Assembly: GCA_009746045.1 (NCBI GenBank)
Contig: RPFO01001175.1
Location: 1-64,000, forward strand
Length of the DNA stretch: 64,000 nucleotides
DNA from: Mesostigma viride
Lineage: Eukaryota > Streptophyta > Mesostigmatophyceae > Mesostigmatales > Mesostigmataceae
Direction: 5' to 3'
Within the stretch, counting starts at the first letter, position 1. Each line of letters starts with the position of its first letter. Positions 23,401 to 33,568 of the stretch are shown piece by piece. Below the pieces are notes generated by a model. It did not search any database and was not told where the DNA came from. It saw only the letters and a program-made list of their open reading frames with translations. Position numbers and translations under genes: made by a program.

Positions 23401-24081
23401 GGGTAAGGCTAGCCTTTTTGGACATAAAGTGTTCCCATGGGTAAGGATGGCCAGTTGAGGGCCACTTCCCGATGTGCTCTACTTATTGTTTTAATAAAGA
23501 GTCTGGTTACCCTGGAGTTCCACGGTTAATAGAATCGGGGTTCTCTGAACATAGTTTCTTTATAGTGATACGGAAGGGGAGCCGCTGATGCTAGGTGAAA
23601 TAGAGCTGGGTGATGTGATCGTAATAAGGTTGATTAGGCTTCTAGTGTACGAGTATTACGGAAGATATGGCCTAATTGTTGCGGCCCATACCTTGACGGT
23701 GTGCTGAGTACCTTGACGACGGATTTTTGCGTCTAGGTTCTCCTAGCAGATCTGTGATTGCGGACGGGTTTGCAACAGGCAATATCTGAAGTAAAACTTG
23801 ACGGCTAAAACTGTTTAGAGGCCGTTGCCGGATCTGGCCGTTGGTAGAGAGCCGTTGGCCTTGAAACACGATAAAAGCTTGCTCACCTAGCTCATGGCGG
23901 TCTCTTTTGTTTTCCCACCCGCCCTCCCTGTGTGTTGCCTGTTTGGGGGTAAGGCTAGCCTTTTTGGACATAAAGTGTTCCCATGGGTAAGGATGGCCAG
24001 TTGAGGGCCACTTCCCGATGTGCTCTACTTATTGTTTTAATAAAGAGTCTGGTTACCCTGGAGTTCCACGGTTAATAGAAT
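23401..24081 (+). repeat. Split direct repeats B1, A2, B2
   Basis: B1 23401-23535 abuts A2 23536-23913; a 33-bp linker containing CCCACCCGCCC follows; B2 is 23947-24081. B contains TTAATAAAGAG, a possible polyadenylation signal. Split repeats of this order let a circular or linear intermediate be rebuilt during DIRS-type replication. Confidence 0.92.
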
Positions 24082-25036
24082 AGGCGTTCCGTGGCCTCAA
24101 AGGCCTCCACGACCTCCAGGGCATGTTCTGCTGCTGCTGTGAGTGTACCAAGGATGACCGGACTAAAGTTTGCGAACTCAAAGTGCCCAAAACTGGTCAG
24201 ACACCGGAGGAGTTCGCTGAGGAGCACCACATCACGGTGGAAGACCTAGTTGAGCTAAACCCACCTCCCGCATCGAAAAGAACTCGCGACAGCCTCATGC
24301 TACATCAAAAGAACTTTCGATCCAAGTACAGGCGCTAGAAAACATCACCTTCTCAGCCCGGAACGAAGTGGGTCGTGATGTGCCCAGGTGGTGTACTTCA
24401 GGCAAAGCTCAAACATCACGGCAGTACGTCAGAGTGCCGCGGCTTTGGAAATGCCACCGCACAACTGGGCTCAACGACATGTTTACCAAGTACAAGGTGA
24501 GCAAGCATTACCCTCCTGATCCCCTACACACGAGAGTGAGGATGGTGGAATGCCAAATGAAGCCGCTGCAGGAGAAAATCATCAAGGACAAGAAGGTGGA
24601 GGCTTTTAACAAGACGATGGCGTCCATCGGAGTGGGATGGAATATTTGGAAGTGCAGTCCTAACGAGAAGCGCAATCTGAAAACCCCAGCTTACAAGGTG
24701 GTGAAGTTCCAAGGCTATCAAGCCAAAAAGCTCCTCGAGCAGTGGGAGAAATGGGTACCGTTGTTCGATAGTAACCCCTGGACTCACGAGCTATGTGGAG
24801 ACCTGAAAGAGATAGTCGATATCTGTGAGAGTAAAGAACCAACAGAAGAGCAGTCTGCCACTTTCCCTAGGTTGTGCCTGCGTTTCCAATGGCGCTTTGT
24901 GGCCCATTACAGCGATAGTGATTCTGGTGCATTCTACTTACACAATATAGGGGCACATTTGTGGCAATTTCTAATATGGCTAGTCACTATGCGTCGTGTC
25001 AACCAATCAGGAACAGAACAGCACCATGCGCTCCCT
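24082..25036 (+). pseudogene. Transposase relic, left arm, 3' part
   Basis: Continues 17699-18692 after the DIRS-like insertion: RGLKGLHDLQGMFCCCCECTKDD, PKTGQTPEEFAEEHHITVEDLVELN, then after a frame change near 24312, WKCHRTTGLNDMFTKYKVSKHYPPDP… to FYLHNIGAHLWQFLIWLVTMRRVNQSGTEQHHALP at the arm boundary (25036). The Cys cluster CCCCEC and QSGTEQHH recall the Cys-rich insertion and late Glu-His motif of large eukaryotic DDE transposases; the superfamily is not certain (Kyakuja/Dileera/Zisupton-like is one candidate). Confidence 0.7.
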
Positions 25037-25065
25037 AACAGCTATGTTAAAAAGACTAGCATGTG
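25037..25065. other. Centre of a large inverted duplication
   Basis: A 29-bp unique spacer separates ...ATGCGCTCCCT (ending 25036) from AGGGAGCGCAT... (starting 25066). The two arms then mirror each other for the whole transposase 3' region. Both copies end at the same base while their reading frame is still open, so this is an inverted duplication of one truncated gene rather than two adjacent complete elements. Confidence 0.85.
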
Positions 25066-25998
25066 AGGGAGCGCATGGTGCTGTTCTGTTCCTGATTGGT
25101 TGACACGACGCATAGTGACTAGCCATATCAGAAATTGCCACAAATGTGCCCCTATAGTGTGTAAGTAGAATGCACCAGAATCACTATCGCTGTAATGGGC
25201 CACAAAGCGCCATTGGAAACGCAGGCACAACCTAGGGAAAGTGGCAGACTGCTCTTCTGTTGGTTCTTTACTCTCACAGATATCGACTATCTCTTTCAGG
25301 TCTCCACATAGCTCGTGAGTCCAGGGGTTACTATCGAACAACGGTACCCATTTCTCCCACTGCTCGAGGAGCTTTTTGGCTTGATAGCCTTGGAACTTCA
25401 CCACCTTGTAAGCTGGGGTTTTCAGATTGCGCTTCTCGTTGGGACTGCACTTCCAAATATTCCATCCCACTCCGATGGACGCCATCGTCTTGTTAAAAGC
25501 CTCCACCTTCTTGTCCTTGATGATTTTCTCCTGCAGCGGCTTCATTTGGCATTCCACCATCCTCACTCTCGTGTGTAGGGGATCAGGAGGGTAATGCTTG
25601 CTCACCTTGTACTTGGTAAACATGTCGTTGAGCCCAGTTGTGCGGTGGCATTTCCAATTAGCCGTGGCACTCTGACGTACTGCCGTGATGTTTGAGCTTT
25701 GCCTGAAGTACACCACCTGGGCACATCACGACCCACTTCGTTCCGGGCTGAGAAGGTGATGTTTTCTAGCGCCTGTACTTGGATCGAAAGTTCTTTTTGA
25801 TGTAGCATGAGGCTGTCGCGAGTTCTTTTCGATGCGGGAGGTGGGTTTAGCTCAACTAGGTCTTCCACCGTGATGTGGTGCTCCTCAGCGAACTCCTCCG
25901 GTGTCTGACCAGTTTTGGGCACTTTGAGTTCGCAAACTTTAGTCCGGTCATCCTTGGTACACTCGCAGCAGCAGCAGAACATGCCCTGGGGGTCGTGG
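25066..25998 (-). pseudogene. Transposase relic, right arm, 3' part
   Basis: Mirror image of 24082-25036 at high identity. It keeps the frame that the left arm lost at LMLHQKELSIQVQALENITFSARNEVG, but has its own break near 25660, after RVPRL (left arm reads on as WKCHRTTGL). The 5' side is interrupted at 25998 by the LTR element; the gene continues at 30653. Confidence 0.75.
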
Positions 25999-26571
25999 TG
26001 TTACGCCCAGGCTCTACTCGATCCCAAACCCCGCGCCTAATCTTACCTAAACTAGTGAGGGTACCTAGCGATGAGGAGCTGTATTGGCTATAAGACCTAG
26101 GACGCGACGACTCTGCTCTCAATGCATTCCGATACATGCGGTTACTGTACGCCATATACCAAATAATGCCGGGACACTACGAAGTAAACACTGGTAAATT
26201 CACGACCCAAAACGATGTATTACAATTCCATAATACACGCCGAGTGCGATTCACGAAGGACAACCGCTGCATCATTAATCGCCGACATGCGTGTATGCTC
26301 GGGCCGACACCGACCCTCGCCTACAGGACCAACGCATGTCCACAAGGTTCAAACGGAGGATAAAGGACCACTACTAAAGTACGCAGCGCGGCGCGACTGC
26401 ACCAAGCCGCCATACTGTACGATTGCCACGTCACAAGGCCCGGTACCAACCGGCCAAAAAGGTCCTAACTACACGTAAGCTTAGGAAAGTCAACGGACTG
26501 TCTCGAAATGGCTGAGGCACAAAGGACCTAATTTACGTCCGTAACAACAACAAAAGTTACGCGACGTAACA
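25999..26571 (-). repeat. 3' LTR
   Basis: 573 bp, TG...CA, flanked outside by CGTGG and inside by a G8AGG tract on the minus strand. Confidence 0.92.
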
Positions 26572-27183
26572 CCTCCCCCCCCACAAAGGTAGGGAGCCCT
26601 CGCCCTACGTACACGGAGGAAACCAAGGGAGAAGGAGGATCTAAAGCACCCAACAAAGCCTAACACAATCGACAGGCCATCCAAGGTACAAAGCACCAAC
26701 ATGTTAACTCGGTCTCCACCACCACGCCGGGTGGTGTAGGGTTAGCCAGCACCAAGCCTGGTGGGAGGTTCCCCTAACTGCCTGGAACAGAGTCCTTGCC
26801 GGGGGGACGGCACTGGGCAGGACACACAGAGTAAACAAATCAGTACCAAGGACCAAGAACGACCAATCAACTGGCCAGAATATGAGGGCGACTCTATATA
26901 CCGGAGGGACAACACCCTCAGGTCGGGCCTAGAGCCCTCTGTCTACACACCAGTAGCCTGAAAAGTACCACGGGTGGCCAAAAGCACATCCAGGTACGCC
27001 CGGTGATGAGCAACATCAGCAGGGTTATCATGCCTGTCTACATGGAGGAACACATCCTCCCAGACGCCATCAGGGGTGCAGAGGATGCAGCATCCACAGT
27101 AGTGACAAAAACAGGTAAACAAAAATTTTCAGGGCTTGGGGTACTAGCTGAGGACCTGACCAGGCTACCCCCTGCTGACAGGT

Positions 27184-28230
27184 CTACTGTTTTCCCTCCC
27201 CCCCTACATCATCCAAGGGAACGAACCCTGGAGGAAACCCGGGTGAGAAGGCCATTGCTGGAGAATCACGCGGGTATTGAGAGGGGACGGCATCCTGATC
27301 AGAATGAGGATTCACTAAGGAGCCTGTCTGTACAGCATTTAACCGAGAGGGTTGAGGAGCAGAAGAGGAACGACCAGAGGGTGGGCGAAGGGGAGAGGCC
27401 CGCTGAGGAGTACGCGGAGGGCGGGCATTGGGATGAGGGGGGGCTCCAGAAAGAAACTTGGGGCACTCCCTCTTAAGATGGCCCACCTCATGACAGTGAT
27501 AACACGTGATGTGAGACACATCCAATGCAGATACATCTGTAACACAAATATCTAATTCTTCTACATATGCCTCTTCTTCTTCAGGGGTGAGGACAAGGTT
27601 ATGGACCCTAGTACAGACAGGAGCAGGAGCATACATAAAATCAGCAACACGGAGGAGATGGGTACGAACCGCAGCCAGAGGAAGGTCGCGAAAACGATAA
27701 GCAGAAAACTGTTTCTTAACTTCACGCAAGAGGTTTTTATTAAGACCTTGCAAGAAGCGAGCACGGACTTCCGCACCCGAGAGGTCTCGAATGCGTACCA
27801 TCTGGGCATCAAATTCGCGTTGATATTCCCTATAAGTTTTATTGCCTTGCTCAAGGGATCCAAAGCTAAGGCGTTCTTGCCAATCAGCGTCTGGAGGCAC
27901 TACATGATTTTCCAATCTCCTAAACAATTCTGCTACTGAGTTAGGGTATGCATGTGACGCGAGGGACTCACATTGAATAAGGGTGACAAGGGCAGGAGCC
28001 ACACACGTGGTAAGGTAATGAGGGACAAGAACAACATCAGGAAGTTTCCACCTATAATACTGTTCCCAGGAGGCCGTCTGCTGAGTGAGGAGCATAAGGA
28101 AGGTGAAAAACTGCTGAGGAGTGGAACTGGTATCTAACTTAGGCACACTAGTAAAGGTGGGAAGGGGAGGGGGCTTAGATGCACGAGAAGGATCAGTTTT
28201 ATCCATAGGTCCACTCTTTTCCAGGCACAT
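27184..28230 (-). CDS. Gag with Retrotrans_gag-like core and zinc knuckle
   Basis: 348 residues from ATG 28230. The core (SVAELFRRLENHVV… DWQERLSFGSLEQGNKTYREY… LSGAEVRARFLQGLNKNLLREV… LPLAAVRTHLLRVADFM, residues about 100-205) matches the plan of Ty3/gypsy-type gag (capsid-like). A CCHC knuckle C-Y-H-C-HEVG-H-LKRE-C follows at about residues 245-258, then a Pro/Ser-rich tail to residue 348. The ORF overlaps the upstream ORF (28882-28199) by 32 bp in the +1 frame, an arrangement that could use ribosomal frameshifting or re-initiation. No catalytic domain follows before the polypurine tract, so the element packages but cannot copy itself. Confidence 0.82.
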   Translation of the reverse strand: MCLEKSGPMDKTDPSRASKPPPLPTFTSVPKLDTSSTPQQFFTFLMLLTQQTASWEQYYRWKLPDVVLVPHYLTTCVAPALVTLIQCESLASHAYPNSVAELFRRLENHVVPPDADWQERLSFGSLEQGNKTYREYQREFDAQMVRIRDLSGAEVRARFLQGLNKNLLREVKKQFSAYRFRDLPLAAVRTHLLRVADFMYAPAPVCTRVHNLVLTPEEEEAYVEELDICVTDVSALDVSHITCYHCHEVGHLKRECPKFLSGAPPHPNARPPRTPQRASPLRPPSGRSSSAPQPSRLNAVQTGSLVNPHSDQDAVPSQYPRDSPAMAFSPGFPPGFVPLDDVGGEGKQ

Positions 28231-28882
28231 ACTCAGGCAGTAACCAATTATGAGGAGCAGGATAGGTCTTAGGAAGAGGACGTGAGGGCGCCACAGAGTC
28301 AGGTTGGTGACCCGAGGTGTGAGGAACAGTATAGGCTTCTCTCATTGTGGAATAGGAAAAATGATCATAGTTTTTATCATGGAGAGGCATGGTGCTAAAA
28401 TCCTGATTAATCTCTAATTCTGCTACACGCGACGGGAATTGGGCTGCTTCATAGGCCGTATCAGGGTATGCCCAGGAAGCAGGAGGATGTGTAGGAATGG
28501 CAGTAGGATACCCAGTAGGGCCCACAGGAGCGAGACTACTTACACCACGAGGCGCTGACACCTGAGGAGCCTGAGAGGGTACAGACACAGAGGGATTCCC
28601 AGCATTACCAGGAGGAATAGCAGAGGATGGGGCAGTAGCCCTAGTACGCGCCTCAAACGTAGGAGGAGGAATAATAGGTGAACGGTGAAAGGACGGAGTA
28701 GAGGGAGTACTGTCAGAACGTACACTCTGAGACGGAGGAGTCAAGTGATGGACAGTGTCCAAGGAATCACGTCTATTACCCATAGCCAACTGAGGAGTAC
28801 CAGGATTAACACCAGGAGTAACACCTGAGGAACGTTGGTTAATGGGAGACATACCCCCACCAAGAGACGGCTGAGAGGACAT
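28199..28882 (-). CDS. Upstream Pro/Ser-rich ORF of the LTR element
   Basis: 227 residues from ATG 28882, ending in the overlap with the gag ORF. The N-terminal two thirds is low-complexity Ser/Pro/Thr/Gly (QSVRSDSTPSTPSFHRSP…), and the end is more structured (WAYPDTAYEAAQFPSRVAEL…HNWLLPEYVPGKEWTYG). Probably the N-terminal part of the gag polyprotein, separated from the capsid-like part by one frame step. No known domain. Confidence 0.65.
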   Translation of the reverse strand: MSSQPSLGGGMSPINQRSSGVTPGVNPGTPQLAMGNRRDSLDTVHHLTPPSQSVRSDSTPSTPSFHRSPIIPPPTFEARTRATAPSSAIPPGNAGNPSVSVPSQAPQVSAPRGVSSLAPVGPTGYPTAIPTHPPASWAYPDTAYEAAQFPSRVAELEINQDFSTMPLHDKNYDHFSYSTMREAYTVPHTSGHQPDSVAPSRPLPKTYPAPHNWLLPEYVPGKEWTYG

Positions 28883-29126
28883 GTTTGAGGTGCAAAGGAA
28901 AGAAATACACTGGACGAGGAAAAGTTAAAAAGCTGAACAAGGATAAGATAAAAATCTGGTCAAGGACCGAATAAAAATCTGACCACAACTAAAATAAAAT
29001 CAGATCAAGGATAAAAGAAAATCAGGTAAAAAAAAGAAAATAAATTCAGGTCAAATGGGGCATGACCAAAAAAACAAAGGGAAGTGGCATCCACTTTAGC
29101 AAGGAAAAAGGAAAGAACAATCTAGC

Positions 29127-29558
29127 TCACTCCTTCTTGGTCAAGGTGATTGACAAGGAACCAAATTCCACGGTAAGAGGGGTTTCAATAGAGGAGGAAG
29201 AAGACCCACGTTCACGGGTAGGAGAAGGTAAAGGAGTAAGGAAGCTGTCAGGGATATGAGGAGGAGAATTATCTGCAGTGGGAATTTCAGGAGGAGGACG
29301 TGTAGGGCGAGAATGGAGTCCTAGGTCGGTTTGACTATACCAAAGGCAAAATTGTTGTGCTTCTTCAAAGAGGTGAAACTTCCTATATCTAAGAACAGGA
29401 ACAGAGGAATTATTAATCACGGAACGGGCATCAGCCCAAGAAAGGAAAATACAAGACCAAGAAGAGGTGATGACCGCATAGTATTTAGCACGGCTATTAT
29501 TACTAGAGGAACTGGAACGAGGACGGTTAGAAAAACGCTGGCGCCCAGCACCCTGCAT
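29127..29558 (-). CDS. Small leader ORF of the LTR element
   Basis: 143 residues from ATG 29558 (MQGAGRQRFSNRPRSSSSSNN). A basic/Ser-rich start, then ISSWSCIFLSWADARSV…KFHLFEEAQQFCLWYSQTDLG and a Pro-rich end. Its central part looks globular but matches nothing I recognise. It lies first after the 5' LTR leader; it may be an accessory protein or a decayed gag N-terminus. Confidence 0.5.
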   Translation of the reverse strand: MQGAGRQRFSNRPRSSSSSNNSRAKYYAVITSSWSCIFLSWADARSVINNSSVPVLRYRKFHLFEEAQQFCLWYSQTDLGLHSRPTRPPPEIPTADNSPPHIPDSFLTPLPSPTRERGSSSSSIETPLTVEFGSLSITLTKKE

Positions 29559-30079
29559 GGTACGTACCTTGTTTAGGTGACTCTGAGGGACTAGACTTTA
29601 CAGTAGGTGTAGGCTCGGCTGTCGTTGCCGGATCTGAAGGCAGAATCCAGAAAGTAGACGAGGAAGCCAGCACCGGTTTGTATGTGAGCAGGCGGCTCAA
29701 GGCTCTGCACGAGAAATCATCTAAAGAAACGCAGCAGCAAGCACGGAAAAGAGGTGGAGTCTTCCGAGACGCTAATCGTCTCGCTAACCGGCACAACGGA
29801 ACCGGCCAACCCACTATCTAACGTCAAACAGCACCCAGCAAGGAAATGCACACACAGAAGGAAGAGGAAAAGAAACTATCTACGTGAGGAGTTATCCGCT
29901 TTGAGCAGGTCTAACTTCTAAGCAGGGCGTGTCCCGGATCGGGCAGCACTACCCCCCTAGCTTGCAGGCGACCCGCCCCTTACCTGTCAAGAGGATGTCT
30001 TCTTCTGTGCCCTGGCCGCGGAAGGCCTCTGGCGTATAGTGCTGCAAGGGAGCTTCGTCGCGTCTACCTCCGCTACCAT

Positions 30080-30652
30080 TGTTACGTCCTGGCTCGACTC
30101 GATCCCAAACCCGGCGCCTAATCTTACCTAAACTAGTGAGGGTACCTAGCGATGAGGAGCTGTATTGGCTATAAGACCTAGGACGCGACGACTCTGCTCT
30201 CAATGCATTCCGATACATGCGGTTACTGTACGCCATATACCAAATAATGCCGGGACACTACGAAGTAAACACTGGTAAATTCACGACCCAAAACGATGTA
30301 TTACAATTCCATAATACACGCCGAGTGCGATTCACGAAGGACAACCGCTGCATAAATGATCGCCGACATGCGTGTATGCTCGGGCCGACACCGACCCTCG
30401 CCTACAGGACCAACGCATGTCCACAAGGTTCAAACGGAGGATAAAGGACCACTACTAAAGTACGCAGCGCGGCGCGACTGCACCAAGCCACCATACTGTA
30501 CGATTGCCACGTCACAAGGCCCGGTACCAACCGGCCAAAAAGGTCCTAACTACACGTAAGCTTAGGAAAGTCAACGGACTGTCTCGAAATGGCTGAGGCA
30601 CAAAGGACCTAATTTACGTCCGTAACAACAACAAAAGTTACGCGACGTAACA
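30080..30652 (-). repeat. 5' LTR
   Basis: 573 bp, about 98% identical by eye to 25999-26571 (e.g. CATCATTAAT versus CATAAATGAT differences). Flanked outside by CGTGG. Confidence 0.92.
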
Positions 30653-33568
30653 CGTGGAGGCCTTTGAGGCCACGGAACGCCCATTGTGCTTTCATGTCTC
30701 CTGGAAAGTAGACCTCCATGCTAACGCCCGTTTCCTCACCATCTATGATCACCGGCAGTTTGTTAATTGTCGGCAAGCCAGTCCGCAACTGCCATATACT
30801 CTTTGCAGTTGGCCTCCAGGTTTTCTCGGTCGTCCCCGCCCTCGAACAAAGCCACGGAGTAGTGGTGCTTGGAGCTGAACCACTCGTCTTCAATCCCGTC
30901 TTCAATCAGGCGGATGACACAGGAGGTAATCGCTGTGTGGCTCTTGTAGATGGTGTGCCCGTCGGCAGAGAAAGCAACGCGGATCTTGATGTTTTTCTTG
31001 TCTCGGAAGCATTTAAGCCCCGGTTTTCTGTTGTACAAGTCCATGACGAGGACCTGGATCAACGTGTAAGTGGAGATAGCGTCACCCTTACTGGCAGCCC
31101 CCCTGCCAGAGCTGAAGATGGGAAATACCTTTTGGGCGGTGGCGTTTTTTTTCTTCTTCGTGCGGAGAAAACGGTTGACGCAAGGGACTAGGGGTCCCAA
31201 AAAGGACTTGAGTTTTCTAAGGGTAAATAGCGAAAAACGTGCATCATCCGCCACATCCACCCAGGCATCCACGTCCTTATTAATTTTCTTCCTGAAGCGT
31301 CTGATAACATTGAGCTTGTCATCGCGCTTTGCCCACGCCGGGAGCGCGGCCCTCAGGTCTTTCGCAGACAGAGAAGTGTTTCCTGCGTGTTCTTCCACAA
31401 CTGCCCTTATAAGGTCTCCACGGGAGGTCACGTTCCTGTCTGCTTTCCCGATATTTGCCTTTTCAAGATCGATCAACACCTCCATCGCGGTGTTCACCAC
31501 CTTAAAGCATCCCCAGTAGGCTTCCTTGATGCCGGCCCGCAGCGCGTCCCGCTCATTGTCGTGGGTCCTGCTGTTTGATGTTACTCCTTTACTGTCCTTC
31601 CTGCGGCGTGCATGTTGAATGCGTTGTACTACCGCTGGCAACAAGCATACCTCACACTTGCACTTTGGTGCTGCTGCCTTCCGGGTCCGCGCAGCTGCGC
31701 TTTTTGATGCTGCGGTGGCCAAACATGTCCGAGGCGCTGGACATGCGCCTGCCGTGGTGTGGCTGCCAAAGGCGGGACGCGCACCTGCCCTGCCAGGTAA
31801 GGTCTGGGCAGCTGCCCTCGTGTATGTCATGTTGGACGCAATACGGAATCCCGTTGCGCCGGCAGTGATTCCGCGTGAGCCCGACGCGGTACCAGTAGCA
31901 TGAGCAGTGGCGTGCGGCCCCCCCGCATGCGCCTGCTCCCCCCCTCGCGCGCTGACGTCCTTGCCGCAGGGCTGACTGCCGCCGCCCCCCCGCCCCCCCG
32001 CCTGCGGCTGCTGCCCCCCCACGCGCGTTGACGGCCTTGCCGCCGCGCTTGCCGCGCGCGCAGGGCTACCTGCCGCCGCCCCCCCGCCTGCGCGTGCTGC
32101 CCCCCACGCCTGTTGATGTCCTTGCCGCCACGCTTGCCGCGGGCGCAGGGCTGACTGCCGCCGCCCCCCGCCCCCCCGCCTGCGCCTGCTGCCCACCCAC
32201 GCGCGTTGACAGCCTTGCCGCAGGGCTGACTGCCGCCGGCCCCGCCTGCACGTGCTGGCCCCACACGCGCGGTGGCGTCCCTTTCCCCGTCGCCGCGCTT
32301 GCCGCGCGCGCAGGGCTAGCTGCCGCCGCCCCCCCGCCCCACCGCCTGCGCCTGCTGCCCCCCCTTGCGCGGTGGCGTCCTTGCCGCAGAGCTGACTGCC
32401 GCCGGCCCCGTCTGCACGTGCTGGCCCCACACGCGCGGTGGCGTCCCTTTCCCCGTCGCCGCGCTTGCCGCGCGCGCAGGGCTAGCTGCCGCCGCCCCCC
32501 CCGCCCCCCCCACCTGCGCCTGCTGCCCCCCCACGCCTGTTGATGTCCTTGCCGCCACGCTTGCCGCGGGTGCAGGGCTGACTGCCTCCGGCCCCGCCCC
32601 CCCCCCTTGCGCCTGCTGCCCCCCACGCGCGTTGACGGCCTTGCCGCAGGGCTGACTGCCGCTGTCCCCCCGCCTGCACGTGCTGGCCCCACACGCGCGG
32701 TGGCGTCCCTTTCCCCGTCGCCACGCTTGCCGCGCGCGCAGGGCTAGCTGCCGCCGCCCCCCCCGCCCCTACCGCCTGCGCCTGCTGCCCCCCCTTGCGC
32801 GGTGGCGTCCTTGCCGCAGGGCTGACTGCCGCCGGCCCCGTCTGCACGTGCTGGCCCCACACGCGCGGTGGCGTCCCTTTCCCCGTCGCCGCGCTTGCCG
32901 CACGCGCAGGGCTAGCTGCCGCCGCCCCCCCCCCCCCCCGCCTGCGCCTGCTGCCCCCCCACGTGTGTTGACATCCTTGGCGCAGGGCTGACTGCCGCCG
33001 CCCCCCCCGCCTGCACGTGCTGCCCCCCAAACACACTTGCAGGTTGCGCACCTTCCACTGAGGCTTCGCCCTGCCGTGCCACATGTGCGCTGCCACTCCC
33101 CGGTGTGATCGGCGTGGGGTTGGATGATGCGGCCCTGTCTAGGGCTTCATTAAGAGCTCGAGGAAGTACAGGGGTGCGCGTAATGTTGGCATGGGATGGA
33201 GTACGGTTGTGGTCAGCACGGGTTGCCATGCCATGCGTTGATTTCCTCCCTGCGGAGACCGGCCCACCATCGTTGCGTTCTTGGGGGGCTTCCCCGGGCG
33301 TTTTGGCAGGGGTGCCACAACCTTCCCTGTTCAGCTGTAGCCGTAGTTCAGCGATTTCGCGCTGGAGGTCTTGAATAATAGCCACCAGAGCATTGGTGAT
33401 ATTGCCCAGGAGAAATGCTTTGAGCAGGGACGTCAGCTGACCTTCGCCCTCCCCATCTTTCTTACTAGTCAACCCCAAGTTTTTGGCCAGCTCCATCCCA
33501 TCTTTCATCATTTTCTTGCTGATACCGCCCAGATGGAATTTTTCTGCCATGCTGTCATGTCCTTCCAT
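30653..33568 (-). pseudogene. Large DDE-type transposase relic, right arm, 5' part
   Basis: The ATG at 33568 begins MEGHDSMAEKFHLGGISKKMMKDG, with a coiled-coil stretch (VAIIQDLQREIAELRLQLN). A Gly/Ala/Gln-rich repeat region follows (31900-33030), then a conserved region (CKCEVCLLPAVVQRIQHARRRKD; ALRAGIKEAYWGCFKVV; DLEKANIGKADRNVTSR; DDARFSLFTLRKLKSFLGPL; AFSADGHTIYKSHTAITSCVIRL). The gene continues beyond the LTR insertion at 25998. An apparent stop after MAVADWLADN (30763) is shared with the left arm (18612), so that lesion, or an unrecognised intron, predates the duplication. The first catalytic Asp is probably in FSADGHT and a second in YFPGDMKAQ. This is a very large, low-copy-looking transposase; its superfamily is uncertain. 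Confidence 0.65.
31900..33030. repeat. GC-rich minisatellite inside the transposase gene
   Basis: Degenerate tandem units built from CTGACTGCCGCCG.CCCC, TGCACGTGCTGGCCCCACACGCG, GGTGGCGTCCCTTTCCCC and CTTGCCGCGCGCGCAGGG, interspersed with runs of 7-11 C. The minus strand encodes Gly/Ala/Gln/Arg repeats in all frames, and C-run length differences scramble the frame. G-runs on the minus strand have G-quadruplex potential. The left-arm copy starts downstream of it (17699), so it is not duplicated there. Confidence 0.8.

Larger units (their letters stand above)
18693..24081 (+). mobile_element. DIRS-like (PAT/Kangaroo-type) retrotransposon
   Basis: A 5.4 kb tyrosine-recombinase retrotransposon with split direct repeats in the order A1 - ORFs - B1 - A2 - B2. 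A1 18693-19070 equals A2 23536-23913 (378 bp); B1 23401-23535 equals B2 23947-24081 (135 bp). By eye the repeat pairs are identical, which indicates a recent insertion. The target is a transposase coding sequence: reading …GACATGAAAGCACAAT | element | AGGCGTTCCG… against the uninterrupted copy shows no target-site duplication beyond one ambiguous base, as expected for recombinase-mediated integration rather than integrase. It encodes gag (19142-20200) and RT/RNase H/tyrosine recombinase (20248-23324). Confidence 0.92.
25999..30652 (-). mobile_element. Gag-only LTR retrotransposon, CGTGG target duplication
   Basis: LTRs 25999-26571 and 30080-30652, both 573 bp, TGTTACG...GTAACA. The duplication CGTGG is at 25994-25998 and 30653-30657. 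The genes are on the minus strand, so the right LTR is the 5' one. Adjacent to it the minus strand reads TGGTAGCGGAGG, a possible tRNA primer site; next to the left LTR lies GGGGGGGGAGG (26572-26582 complement), a good polypurine tract. The LTRs differ at only about ten sites by eye. Three minus-strand ORFs (29558-29127, 28882-28199, 28230-27184) supply gag functions; no protease, RT or integrase is present, so it is non-autonomous. Inserted into the right-arm transposase. Confidence 0.92.

Noticed and set aside
25037-25065. Two complete transposons lying tail to tail with terminal inverted repeats
   Set aside because: Both copies stop at the same base inside an open reading frame and the left copy also lacks the 5' half, so an inverted duplication of a truncated gene fits better.
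32028-32991. Plus-strand Cys/Pro/Ala-rich frames in the GC-rich minisatellite
   Set aside because: Opposite-strand shadows; the flanking conserved coding sequence is on the minus strand.
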